From an uncultured Eubacteriales bacterium (lineage in GTDB: Bacteria; Bacillota_A; Clostridia; Lachnospirales; Lachnospiraceae): 18,714 nucleotides of DNA. The stretch spans positions 1 to 18,714 of the forward strand of contig ONVT01000131.1 in assembly GCA_900321365.1 (NCBI GenBank), read 5' to 3'. Position numbers and translations under genes: made by a program. Below are positions 1-7,681 of the stretch, one piece after another. Numbering within the stretch: position 1 is the stretch's first letter; each line of letters opens with the position of its first letter. Below the pieces are notes generated by a model. The model was not told the DNA's origin, searched no databases, and saw nothing but the letters and a program-made list of their open reading frames with translations.

Positions 1-28
1 AAAACAGCTATAGTCCTTCAGGACGCTG
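1..28 (-). terminator. Possible terminator after argR, cut by the window edge
   Basis: On the minus strand, shortly after the argR stop, CAGC and GCTG can pair around an inner GTCC/GGAC stem with a TGAA loop. Four unpaired bases (TATA) bulge on one side, and TTTT follows at the window edge. This fits a weak intrinsic terminator, but the T run cannot be followed further and the outer stem is only 4 bp. In many relatives recN follows argR, so it may be only an intra-operon hairpin. Confidence 0.3.
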
Positions 29-55
29 ATGCCTGGGAATCTCTAACCGGTTTAG

Positions 56-514
56 CTACGCTTCCACATTCGACCGGATCTTGTCCATGACCATGGCAGC
101 CTCCTCTTCACTGTGAACCGCGCAGAAGATCGTATCGTCTCCCGCGATACAGCCAGCGATCTCCGGCCAGTTCATCGCGTCAAGAGACGCGGCAACCGCC
201 ATGGCCATGCCGGATACCGTTCGGATCACAACCAGATTCCCTGCATTGTCCATCCTGATAAATCCGTCGTGAAGAACCCTGAGATACTTTTCACCGAGCT
301 TCAGGTTTTCGGGTTCGGAGACAGTATACTTGTGATGAATGCCGCCTGTTGAGATCTTCATCAGCTTGAGTTCACGGATGTCACGTGAAATCGTAGCCTG
401 GGTAGCCTTATAGCCTTCCCGGTTCAGAAGTCCGGTCAGCTCATCCTGCGTCTCAATGTCATACTGACGAATCAGTTCAAGAATTTTTTCCTGTCTTTTT
501 GCCTTTATCATCAT
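56..514 (-). CDS. argR: Arginine repressor ArgR
   Basis: A 152-residue transcription regulator that binds arginine and represses arginine synthesis genes (or activates catabolic ones) as a hexamer. The N-terminal winged helix shows the family recognition segment ATQATISRDIRELKL at about residues 37-51, including the SR pair that contacts DNA. The C-terminal oligomerisation and arginine-binding domain shows IAGDDTIF at about residues 123-130, with the two aspartates that bind arginine. Length is normal. Two adjacent ATG codons are possible starts; GGGAAGG lies upstream at usable spacing from both. It is the last gene of the block, 77 bp after nadK, a linkage common in Firmicutes. An AT-rich palindrome in that gap could be an operator. 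The family call is sure; the target genes are unknown. Confidence 0.97.
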   Translation of the reverse strand: MMIKAKRQEKILELIRQYDIETQDELTGLLNREGYKATQATISRDIRELKLMKISTGGIHHKYTVSEPENLKLGEKYLRVLHDGFIRMDNAGNLVVIRTVSGMAMAVAASLDAMNWPEIAGCIAGDDTIFCAVHSEEEAAMVMDKIRSNVEA

Positions 515-543
515 TCCGCGCTGCCTTCCCTGCTGTCTTTCTG

Positions 544-556
544 AAAACTAAGTTTT
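544..556. promoter_or_regulatory. AT-rich 13-bp palindrome upstream of argR
   Basis: AAAACT and AGTTTT flank a single central base in the nadK-argR gap, about 30 bp upstream of the argR start. ArgR operators are AT-rich palindromes, so an autoregulatory site is conceivable. The sequence does not match the classic ARG box well, and no convincing -10 element accompanies it. Confidence 0.25.
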
Positions 557-591
557 AGTCGTCAACGAATCCTGTTCGCGGGTATCAAACA

Positions 592-1449
592 TTACCTGAG
601 TTTCTCTCTCAGATTCTTTACAAAACTCGTGTGATTCATCTTGATCAGGTGTGTCGTCTTCTCTGATCTGGAGATTACGATTCTGTCGCCCTTCCCGGGA
701 ATCAGACAGGTATCTCCGTCAAAATAAGCCTCTGCACCGCCTGCTTCAGCGTAACGGGATTTCTCGATCTCCACCGTGACAGCCACGTTGTCCGGCAGTA
801 CAATCGTCCTTGATATCAGTGTATGGGGAGCAAGTGCAGTCAACAGTATCAGAGATGCGTCCGGTGATACGATCGGGCCTCCAGCGGAAAGACTGTATCC
901 TGTTGAACCGGTCGGAGTTGCGACGATGATGCCGTCAGCCCGGTAAGAACACAGGAACACATCATCCACATAGACATTGAAATCCACCACCCGGAGCGGC
1001 CCCCGCCTTGATATCACGATGTCATTCAGGGCGATATTCTCCGATCTTTCTCCGGAGGCGGAGACTACAGTCCCCTGAAGCATCATCCTGTCTTCGATCG
1101 AATAATCGTCGGCGATCAGCCTGTCGAGTGTCGGCGCGATAGCTGAAAGCTCGATCTCGGCCAGATATCCGAGCGTTCCGAGATTGACGCCCAGAAGCGG
1201 CAGGGATGTGTCCACAAGATCGCGGGAAGCATGAAGCAAAGTACCGTCCCCGCCCAAAGCAATGACACATTCTACATCCTTTGGGATCATCGATGCATCT
1301 GTATACCGGACATGCTGCGACTCCGATTTCGTGCTTTCACTTTGAAGATAGCATACTTTACCACGTTCTTCCAGATAGTTTTTTATGAAATTTGCTTCTT
1401 TTCCAGCTGATTCCTTCAGCTGATTGGTAATGACATAAAAACTGTTCAT
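592..1449 (-). CDS. nadK: NAD kinase
   Basis: A 285-residue cytoplasmic enzyme that phosphorylates NAD to NADP. The diagnostic GGDGTLLHASR motif is at about residues 66-76, with the catalytic aspartate at 68. The NAD-site segment LNDIVISRRG lies at about 140-149, followed by the ATP/NAD-binding block RADGIIVATPTGSTGYSLSA. Length is normal for the family. The start is supported by GGAGA about six bases upstream of the ATG. It follows tlyA by 72 bp and precedes argR, the usual clostridial order. No anomaly seen. Confidence 0.97.
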   Translation of the reverse strand: MNSFYVITNQLKESAGKEANFIKNYLEERGKVCYLQSESTKSESQHVRYTDASMIPKDVECVIALGGDGTLLHASRDLVDTSLPLLGVNLGTLGYLAEIELSAIAPTLDRLIADDYSIEDRMMLQGTVVSASGERSENIALNDIVISRRGPLRVVDFNVYVDDVFLCSYRADGIIVATPTGSTGYSLSAGGPIVSPDASLILLTALAPHTLISRTIVLPDNVAVTVEIEKSRYAEAGGAEAYFDGDTCLIPGKGDRIVISRSEKTTHLIKMNHTSFVKNLREKLR

Positions 1450-1521
1450 GGACCATCTCCGTTTGCCAAAACCCTGTTTTTGCCATGTGCTGCCGGGGAT
1501 TCGTATCGCGTATCACATATC

Positions 1522-2325
1522 TTAGTTCAGATCTGTATGCGCATGAAGCACAGCTGCCTGGATATCCGCTTCAGATATCGTGAGCGCAGTGGGAGCATTT
1601 TTCAGAAAATGAGCCAGATACTCGATGTTTCCCTCAGGCCCGGTGATGGGAGACCATGTCAGGCCTGTGCACGAAAGAGCAATCTGCCGGGCATACGCAA
1701 GAACATCACCGATTACTTCCTCATGCACCCGGGGATCACGTACGACGCCTTTCTTACCGACCTTTTCTCTCCCGGCCTCAAACTGCGGCTTGATGAGAGC
1801 AGCGATTTCACCTGTATCCTCCAGGACCGACATCACCGGTCCCAGGATCAGCTTCAGAGAGATGAAGGAGACATCGATCGAACTAAACTGCGCCTTCTCG
1901 GGGAGATCGCCTTCGGTCATCTCTCTCGCGTTGAACCGCTCCATACAGACGACCCTGGGATCTTCACGGAGCTTCCAGTCCAGCTGGCCGTGCCCTACAT
2001 CCACGGCATATACTCTTGAAGCGCCATTCTGAAGCATGCAGTCCGTGAACCCGCCGGTGGATGCTCCAACATCAATACAGACTTTTCCGTCCAGGTCTAT
2101 TGAGAACGCACTGAGCGCCTTTTCAAGTTTCAGACCGCCGCGGCTCACATAGCGCAGCGTCTTTCCGCGCACCTCGATGACGGCGTCCGTGTCGAATTTC
2201 ATCCCGGCCTTGTCTTCCTTCTGGCCATTGACATAGACCTGCCCTGCCATGATGGTCGCCTTCGCCTTTTCTCTGGAAGGGAAAAAGCCGTTTCTGACAA
2301 GCAGGATATCCAGTCTCTCTTTCAT
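1522..2325 (-). CDS. tlyA: TlyA-family rRNA 2'-O-methyltransferase / hemolysin-like protein
   Basis: A 267-residue protein with an N-terminal S4 RNA-binding domain (about residues 1-60) and an FtsJ/RrmJ-type methyltransferase domain. The SAM-binding loop DVGASTGGFTD is at about residues 85-95, DVSFIS at 151-156 and KPQFE at 179-183, all conserved in TlyA. Characterised TlyA proteins 2'-O-methylate rRNA; the historical name hemolysin reflects phenotypes in some hosts. It begins 21 bp after dxs with GGAAGGA ahead of the ATG, so the two are probably co-transcribed. The exact methylation site in this organism cannot be told from sequence. Confidence 0.94.
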   Translation of the reverse strand: MKERLDILLVRNGFFPSREKAKATIMAGQVYVNGQKEDKAGMKFDTDAVIEVRGKTLRYVSRGGLKLEKALSAFSIDLDGKVCIDVGASTGGFTDCMLQNGASRVYAVDVGHGQLDWKLREDPRVVCMERFNAREMTEGDLPEKAQFSSIDVSFISLKLILGPVMSVLEDTGEIAALIKPQFEAGREKVGKKGVVRDPRVHEEVIGDVLAYARQIALSCTGLTWSPITGPEGNIEYLAHFLKNAPTALTISEADIQAAVLHAHTDLN

Positions 2326-2346
2326 CCGTCCTTCCGTTTTCCCTCC

Positions 2347-4218
2347 CTACGAAAACAGGCCGATCATCCTTGTACGAATTCTCTTGTAGATGCTCTCCGC
2401 GTCCAGCGCCGTCTCCTTCTTCAGAAGAGCGACGGATCCGGCTTCTATATATTCATCCGGCAGCGCGATCCGCTCCACACTCACATGCGAGCCAATATCA
2501 TTCAGACACGAAATAACAAGGCTTCCGAACCCTCCGGATTCCACATTTTCTTCCAGCGTGACTAAAAGCTCATGTTCTTCGGCCGCCTGTCTCAGTACTT
2601 TCTCATCCAGGGGCTTGATGAAGCGGCAGTTGATCAGACTGCAGTTCGCACCCTCTGTCTTCAGCATGGCCCGGACCTCATACGCCGTCTCCACCATGCT
2701 TCCTGTCGCCAGAAGGCAGATATCCGATTCATCGTAGAGGATCTCCCACTTTCCCTTCCGGATCGGGGCGCGAAATTCTTCCAGGCCGTCGAAAGCACTG
2801 CCCCGGGGATAGCGGATCGCCACTGGAGAGTCCGCCTTTCTGACAGCCCATTTCAGCATGTCGGCCAGCTCCCATTTGTTCTTGGGAGCCATGACACTGA
2901 TATTGGGGATCATTGTCAGATAGGAAAGATCAAAGATGCCCTGGTGGGTCTCACCGTCTGCCCCGACCAGGCCGGAGCGGTCAATGGCGAAAATAACATG
3001 CAGGTTCTGCAGACAGACGTCATGGACGATCTGGTCGAATGCCCTCTGAAGAAAGGAGGAATATACCGCAAAGACGGGAATCATACCGCCGACGGCAAGC
3101 CCGGCACTGAATGTAACCGCATGCTCCTCGGCTATTCCCACATCAAAGAAACGGTTCGGATACATTCCCCTGAACCGCTTCAGTCCGGTTCCGTCCGGCA
3201 TGGCGGCAGTCACCGCGCACAGGTTCAGCGTGCGCTTTCCCTCCTTGCACATGACGGTACTGAAAATATCGCTCCAGTCAGCCTTCTCTTTCTTTGCTAT
3301 GGGCAGTCCCGACTCGACCTGGAAGGGGCCGGTTCCGTGAAAACGCGCAGGCATGCGCTCGGCAGGAGGATATCCCTTCCCCTTCTGGGTGAGGACGTGG
3401 ACGACCACCGCGCCCCGGACCTTCCGCGCATTCTGGAAGACCGTAACCATCCGGTCAATATTGTACCCGTCGATCGGACCGAAATACTTGATACCGAGCT
3501 GTTCGAAAAATGACCCCGGAATCAGCATGGACTTCAGATTGTTCTTCATGCCACGGATCTTCCGGATGGCAGCCTCTCCTCCCCCTGAATGGCGCAGCAC
3601 ATCCTCTGTCGCCCTCTTGAGACTGGTATAGGCTTCATTTGTCCGGATCGTGGACAGATAAGAGGAAAAGCCTCCGACATTCTCCGAGATTGACATTGCG
3701 TTGTCGTTCAGGATGATGATGAAGTTTGTCTTCATCCTTGAAGCGTTATTCAGTGCTTCATAGACCATCCCTCCGGTAAATGACCCGTCCCCGATCACGG
3801 CGGCAACGGCATATTTCTCTTCCGCCAGATCTCTCGCCTGCGCGATCCCGAGCGCCGCGGAGACAGAAGTGGAGCTGTGGCCGGTGTCGAAAACATCGCA
3901 GGCACTTTCCTCCCTCTTCGGAAAGCCGGAAAGCCCGCCAAGTTTCCTGAGGGAATCAAATCCTTCTTTCCTCCCGGTCAGGATCTTATGCGTGTAGGAC
4001 TGATGCCCGACATCCCACACCACCTTGTCCCGGGGGAACGTGAATGTGAGATGGAGCGCCATCGTCAGCTCTATGACACCAAGATTGGACGCAAGATGCC
4101 CGCCCGTGACCGACAGCTTTTCGATCAGGAAGGAACGGATCTCCTGTGCCAGGACGGGAAGCTCCTCTTTTGGAATGCTCTTTATGTCATTAGGCTGATT
4201 GATCTTCTCAAGAACCAT
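2347..4218 (-). CDS. dxs: 1-deoxy-D-xylulose-5-phosphate synthase
   Basis: A thiamine-diphosphate enzyme that condenses pyruvate with glyceraldehyde 3-phosphate, the first step of the MEP isoprenoid pathway. In the chosen 623-residue protein WDVGHQSYTHKIL is near 68-80, the TPP/metal motif GDGSFTGG near 143, catalytic-glutamate segment AEEHAVTFSAG near 363-373, and the DRSGLVGADGETHQG segment follows. The reading frame is open upstream to 4275, but that start would overlap ispA by 50 bp. The ATG at 4218, starting MVLEKINQPNDIK, lies 7 bp after the ispA stop and has AGGAGA in the end of ispA, so I prefer it. Neighbouring ispA uses the isoprenoid units made downstream of Dxs. Confidence 0.96.
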   Translation of the reverse strand: MVLEKINQPNDIKSIPKEELPVLAQEIRSFLIEKLSVTGGHLASNLGVIELTMALHLTFTFPRDKVVWDVGHQSYTHKILTGRKEGFDSLRKLGGLSGFPKREESACDVFDTGHSSTSVSAALGIAQARDLAEEKYAVAAVIGDGSFTGGMVYEALNNASRMKTNFIIILNDNAMSISENVGGFSSYLSTIRTNEAYTSLKRATEDVLRHSGGGEAAIRKIRGMKNNLKSMLIPGSFFEQLGIKYFGPIDGYNIDRMVTVFQNARKVRGAVVVHVLTQKGKGYPPAERMPARFHGTGPFQVESGLPIAKKEKADWSDIFSTVMCKEGKRTLNLCAVTAAMPDGTGLKRFRGMYPNRFFDVGIAEEHAVTFSAGLAVGGMIPVFAVYSSFLQRAFDQIVHDVCLQNLHVIFAIDRSGLVGADGETHQGIFDLSYLTMIPNISVMAPKNKWELADMLKWAVRKADSPVAIRYPRGSAFDGLEEFRAPIRKGKWEILYDESDICLLATGSMVETAYEVRAMLKTEGANCSLINCRFIKPLDEKVLRQAAEEHELLVTLEENVESGGFGSLVISCLNDIGSHVSVERIALPDEYIEAGSVALLKKETALDAESIYKRIRTRMIGLFS

Positions 4219-4225
4219 GTCGCGA

Positions 4226-5119
4226 TTATCTTCTCCTGGTCGCGAGTTCCTCCAGAAGAAGGCGGAGGAACTCATGCTTTACGCTCAGGCGGTCAAAATC
4301 TTCCAACGCTCTGGCAGACAACATCTCGATCCTCGCCTCTCCGGCGTTCACACCGAACAGGGAAACAAAGGTTGTCTTCCTGTTCCTGACGTCTGATCCG
4401 ATCGGCTTGCCAAGCTCAGATTCGTTTCCGGTGACATCCAGGATATCATCCCGGATCTGGAAGGCAAGACCGACCCTGCTTCCGACAGATTCCAGAATCC
4501 GGACTTCCTCATCAGGGGCGCCCGCGAGAATCGCACCGCACATCAGGCTCGCCTCGATCAGAGCAGCAGTCTTGTGGGCGTTGATGAACTCCACCTGTTT
4601 CTCCGTCAGTTCCCTGCCCTCGCATTCCACATCACAGGACTGCCCACCCAACCTGCCGTAAATCCCGCTCTTCTCACTCAGGATTTTCAGGGCGTTCGCA
4701 ACAGACAACACCTGTTCAGGCTTTGCCATGGTAAATGCGCGGCAGGCAGTTTCATATGCATAATTCATCAGGGCGTCCCCGGCAAGAATCGCCATCGCCT
4801 CTCCGTATACCATATGCGTCGTCTTCCGCCCGCGGCGCAGCGGGTCATTGTCAAGCGCCGGAAGGTCGTCATGAATCAGTGACGAGGTGTGAATCATCTC
4901 GATCGCTGCCATAAACGGACCCGCGAGGGCCCTGACACCTCCATACATCTGGTATGTGCATTCCAGCATGATGGGTCTGATCCTCTTTCCTCCCCCGTCA
5001 ATGCTGTAGTTCATCGCAGACAGAAGTGTCTTCTGAAAGCCTTCCTCCTTCGGCATATAATCCTGAATCACCGCATCCACATGCTGGACACGCGCTTTCA
5101 TCTCATCCTGGTATTCCAT
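4226..5119 (-). CDS. ispA: Farnesyl/geranyl diphosphate synthase (short-chain polyprenyl synthase)
   Basis: A 297-residue trans-prenyltransferase that elongates dimethylallyl diphosphate with isopentenyl diphosphate, probably to farnesyl diphosphate. The first aspartate-rich motif DDLPALD is at residues 84-90, followed by RRGRKT. The second, DDILD within QIRDDILDVTGN, is at 223-227. The two-residue insertion in the first motif is typical of bacterial FPP synthases. Length is usual. The gene follows xseB across an unusual duplicated junction and sits 7 bp before dxs. The start is the ATG with GAGGAAAA just upstream. Product chain length is inferred from family type, not proven. Confidence 0.95.
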   Translation of the reverse strand: MEYQDEMKARVQHVDAVIQDYMPKEEGFQKTLLSAMNYSIDGGGKRIRPIMLECTYQMYGGVRALAGPFMAAIEMIHTSSLIHDDLPALDNDPLRRGRKTTHMVYGEAMAILAGDALMNYAYETACRAFTMAKPEQVLSVANALKILSEKSGIYGRLGGQSCDVECEGRELTEKQVEFINAHKTAALIEASLMCGAILAGAPDEEVRILESVGSRVGLAFQIRDDILDVTGNESELGKPIGSDVRNRKTTFVSLFGVNAGEARIEMLSARALEDFDRLSVKHEFLRLLLEELATRRR

Positions 5120-5227
5120 TTTTCCTCACTCAACCCACCGGTATTTCATTTTTCTCACGCAACAGGCCGGCATTCCGTTTTTCTTACCAGGCCAGCCGGC
5201 ATTCCATCTTTCCTTACTCAACCCACT
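5111..5227 (-). repeat. Fourfold degenerate tandem repeat of the xseB stop / ispA start junction
   Basis: Four imperfect copies of a 29-30 bp unit join the end of xseB to the start of ispA. Start-like positions fall at 5207, 5178, 5149 and 5119 (the real ispA ATG), at spacings of 29, 29 and 30. Each unit carries GTTGAGTRAGGAAA-like or degenerate ribosome-site sequence, a start-like triplet, GAATRCCGG-like sequence and a stop. The copies at 5207 and 5149 encode mini-peptides MECRLAW and MKYRWVE; the 5178 copy has ACG instead of ATG. MKYRWVE ends like the real XseB C-terminus (EWVE). This is best explained by tandem duplication of the gene junction. Confidence 0.8.
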
Positions 5228-5468
5228 CGCTGTCATCCAGCGTATCCAGCTCAGACGACTGCTGCGTATGCTGCAGAATCTGAACCTGCTTCTGGACCAT
5301 ATCAATCTTCTGGTTTGCCGCCGCGAGAAGGCTGCTGCCCTCACTGTACAGGGCAAAGGAATCCTCGAGACTGGTTGCGGGATCCTCCAGTGCCTTCGTA
5401 ATCTCGTCAATCCTCGCAAATGTCTGCTCGATCGTCAGCTGAGCAGTATCTGTGTTTTCCTGTGCCAT
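5214..5468 (-). CDS. xseB: Exodeoxyribonuclease VII small subunit
   Basis: An 84-residue acidic helical protein, the small subunit of exonuclease VII, which degrades single-stranded DNA to oligonucleotides with XseA. The segment LTIEQTFARIDEITKALEDPATSLEDSFALYSEG matches the conserved family pattern of an amphipathic helix, a short turn (the xxLEDS region) and a second helix; positions about 11-44. The length is typical. The strong ribosome site GGAGGAG precedes the ATG. It lies 213 bp downstream of xseA instead of overlapping or abutting it, because a structured intergenic element intervenes. Its stop codon region is copied in the downstream tandem repeat. Confidence 0.93.
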   Translation of the reverse strand: MAQENTDTAQLTIEQTFARIDEITKALEDPATSLEDSFALYSEGSSLLAAANQKIDMVQKQVQILQHTQQSSELDTLDDSEWVE

Positions 5469-5515
5469 AGTACTCCTCCTCTATAAAAGCCAGTATTTAT
5501 CTGACTCACATGTTC

Positions 5516-5624
5516 TCGGCATCAGGACTCTGTCCGCCTTCGGCGGCCACCTCATGCCCAAGGTTGGCGAATTCAGTAGTCTCGTTTCCTTCGTCCTTCG
5601 GACTCGCCCTGAAGGACTGAATTC
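5516..5624 (-). other. Two consecutive nested stem-loops in the xseA-xseB gap
   Basis: The 213-bp gap holds no gene but has dense symmetry. Hairpin 1 spans 5569-5624: a perfect 9-bp outer stem (5569-5577 with 5616-5624), a CCTTC/GAAGG stem (5588-5592 with 5611-5615) and a GTCC/GGAC tip (5593-5603). Hairpin 2 spans 5518-5558: a 9-bp outer stem with one mismatch (5518-5526 with 5550-5558) and a perfect CCGCC/GGCGG inner stem (5534-5546). Both tips have a three-base loop (GAA in the transcript). The gap ends in the xseB ribosome site. Possible readings: a REP/MITE-like dispersed element or a structured RNA that sets the xseA:xseB ratio. Confidence 0.7.
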
Positions 5625-5681
5625 AGCTCTCCTTCTACAGACCTCGAACCTGCAGAAACACTTTCAGTTACATCTCTTTTA

Positions 5682-6974
5682 TCAGGTTTCGCAGATCTCC
5701 ACGCGTTCGGCAGTTGCGAAAACAGTGCCGTCCGCGAGACGGATCCGCAGAGCATCACCCTGATTAACCTGAGCGGCACTTATGAGAGATGCTCCGTTTT
5801 TATCCTCTACATAGGCATATCCTGCCCTGAGCTTTGCCATCGGAGACAAAGCGGCAAGAGAGCTCTTCGCAAGCTCCAGCCGGTGCCGGAGTTCCTTCAG
5901 CTTTTCCGCAATATGCTGATCCAGAAGCGCATGGCATCTCTCCATGGTGCCGGCAGCCTCCCGCAGCCTCCCTTCCATAGCGTGATCCATCCGCTCGCCC
6001 GCGCGAAGAAGGAACTGTTCACTCTGCTGCAACCTTCCCTCCGGCCCCTTCAGCCTGAGCATCAGGCCATACTGGCGGGAGAGCTGCTGCGCGCTCCGGA
6101 TGTGCTGCTGCATAAGCTGTGACAGCCTCAGGCTGCGCTCCTGCAGTGACAGAAGGACAGAAGCCATATCCGCCACAGCCAGCTCCGCACCCGCGGAAGG
6201 GGTCGGTGCCCTCAGGTCCGCAACAAAGTCCGCGATCGTGGTGTCCGTCTCATGTCCAACCGCGGAGATCACGGGTGTATTGCAGTTCCAGATTGCCCTG
6301 GCAACAATTTCCTCGTTGAATGCCCACAGGTCTTCTATGGATCCGCCGCCTCTTCCGACGATGATCACATCCACATATCCCAGCCTGTCAAGCGCTTCGA
6401 TTCCGTTCACAACAGACTGGGGAGCTTCGCTTCCCTGTACGGTGGCGGGATACAGGATGATCTGTATTCCCGGATTGCGCCTCCTCGAGACATTGATGAT
6501 ATCACGCACGGCAGCTCCGGTCTGCGCGGTCACAACGCCCAGTGTGCGGACGTATTTCGGAATCGGTTTCTTATAACTCTCATCGAACATGCCCATCTCA
6601 GAGAGCTTCTTCTTGAGCGCCTCAAACCGCTCATACAGCGCGCCGACACTCCCCTCCCTGCGGATGGCCTTCGCGTAGAGCTGGTACGTTCCGTCACGCT
6701 CGAAGACGGCAATCTGACCGAAAACAGTCACACTCTCCCCGTCCCTGACAGGCTCCTTCATCTTCCGTACATCGGATGCCCACATCGCGCATCGGATCTG
6801 GCTGCTCTCATCCTTCATGGAAAAGTACAGGTGTCCGCTGGAGGCGTACTTCACATTCGACAGCTCGCCCCTGACAAGGATCGCTCCCAGAACGCGGTCG
6901 TCGCGAAACAGGCAGCTGATATGATGATTCACCTGAGTAACCGTGTATACACACGGTGTTCCCTGCATTGTCAT
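5682..6974 (-). CDS. xseA: Exodeoxyribonuclease VII large subunit
   Basis: A 430-residue catalytic subunit of exonuclease VII, acting on single-stranded DNA in repair and recombination. An N-terminal OB-fold (about residues 8-105) contains GELSNVKYASSGHLYFSMKD. The catalytic domain shows GVVTAQTGAAVRDI at about 147-160, VGRGGGSIEDLWAFN at 206-220 and SAVGHETDTTIADF at about 237-250, all family signatures. The C-terminal part is a long helical, probably coiled-coil region that binds XseB, and it ends in a small beta segment (LRIRLADGTVFATAERVEI). Its ATGA start overlaps the nusB stop by four bases, which indicates translational coupling. Confidence 0.97.
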   Translation of the reverse strand: MTMQGTPCVYTVTQVNHHISCLFRDDRVLGAILVRGELSNVKYASSGHLYFSMKDESSQIRCAMWASDVRKMKEPVRDGESVTVFGQIAVFERDGTYQLYAKAIRREGSVGALYERFEALKKKLSEMGMFDESYKKPIPKYVRTLGVVTAQTGAAVRDIINVSRRRNPGIQIILYPATVQGSEAPQSVVNGIEALDRLGYVDVIIVGRGGGSIEDLWAFNEEIVARAIWNCNTPVISAVGHETDTTIADFVADLRAPTPSAGAELAVADMASVLLSLQERSLRLSQLMQQHIRSAQQLSRQYGLMLRLKGPEGRLQQSEQFLLRAGERMDHAMEGRLREAAGTMERCHALLDQHIAEKLKELRHRLELAKSSLAALSPMAKLRAGYAYVEDKNGASLISAAQVNQGDALRIRLADGTVFATAERVEICET

Positions 6975-7426
6975 TCGGCCTCAACTCCCTGATGCTCTTT
7001 GTGAATCTTCCCCAGAATCCCGTTTACAAAGGAATACGAATCCTCTCCGCCGAACTTCCTTGCAAGCAGAACGGCCTCGCTGATCGCGACTCCTGCCGGA
7101 ATCGTATCGTCGAACAGGAGCTCATAGACGCCCAGTCTCAGGATCGCCAGATCCGTCCTGTTCATCCTCTCGAGGGTCCATCCGATGGAAGCCTTCGAGA
7201 TCAGCGAATCAATCTCATCTGCTCTCTCCAGAACCGCCTTTGTCTTCTCGAGGATCTCTTCCTGTTCCTCCCCTTCCACTCCGGCGGGCGGACTGTCAAG
7301 GCCGTCATCCCCCTCGTGGGTGAAGTACAGCCTCATCTGCTCTTCACGTATCCCGCCGTCCTCGGGATAAAACTCCGAAGTGAACAGTTCCCGGAAGATA
7401 TGTTCTCTCAGTTCTCTTCTCGTCAT
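6971..7426 (-). CDS. nusB: Transcription antitermination protein NusB
   Basis: A 151-residue RNA-binding factor that with NusE (S10) binds boxA and prevents premature termination, chiefly in rRNA operons. The N-terminus TRRELREHIFRELFTSEFY matches the family pattern R..AR...(L/F)Q.L(F/Y). The C-terminal half WTLERMNRTDLAILRLGVYELLF...PAGVAISEAVLLARKFGGEDSYSFVNGILGKI is strongly diagnostic. Length is usual. It overlaps xseA by four bases. It lies 255 bp after the asp23 gene, an unusually long gap filled with repeats. The ribosome site is weak (GAG nine bases before the ATG), so the start is slightly less certain than the family. Confidence 0.95.
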   Translation of the reverse strand: MTRRELREHIFRELFTSEFYPEDGGIREEQMRLYFTHEGDDGLDSPPAGVEGEEQEEILEKTKAVLERADEIDSLISKASIGWTLERMNRTDLAILRLGVYELLFDDTIPAGVAISEAVLLARKFGGEDSYSFVNGILGKIHKEHQGVEAE

Positions 7427-7529
7427 GTCAGTCTGCTCTTTTCTTTTTCGCGTCCGGCCCGGGGCCTGTAGTCAAAAACACAATGGATAAAATAAGCCTT
7501 CTTTCCGCACAGACTCTTCTATGGAGTTG

Positions 7530-7670
7530 TCCGGTCAGAAGGCAGTTTGTCACGTATCATTATTCTCGGTCAGAAAACAGTTTGTCATGTATCGCAGAGC
7601 ACTCCCGCTCAGAAAGCCGTAAACACAAATCACGGACATTCTTCAGAAAGCAGTATGGTCAGATTGTCTG
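7530..7670 (-). repeat. Degenerate direct repeats in the asp23-nusB gap
   Basis: Two 27-nt copies (7530-7556 and 7565-7591) differ at only three positions and repeat with a period of 35 bp. Two more diverged copies follow at about 7605-7635 and 7641-7670, recognised by TCAGAAAGC-like cores. The rest of the 255-bp gap shows no supported gene; near nusB there is a short GC palindrome (GGCCCCGGGCC) at about 7456-7466. The role is unknown; the layout resembles local tandem duplication with decay. Confidence 0.65.
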
Positions 7671-7681
7671 CTGACGCTCTG

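Noticed and set aside
2572..3513. Long plus-strand open frame (313 codons) inside dxs
   Set aside because: It lies antisense to an unmistakable dxs gene, has no recognisable domain and no supporting ribosome site; it is a by-product of codon usage in dxs.
4219..4275. Upstream start for dxs giving 642 residues
   Set aside because: It would overlap ispA by 50 bp; the ATG at 4218 has AGGAGA upstream, follows the ispA stop by 7 bp and matches the usual N-terminus.
7483..7674. Small plus-strand frame in the asp23-nusB gap
   Set aside because: Its sequence is made of the local direct repeats, it lacks a good ribosome site and resembles no known protein.
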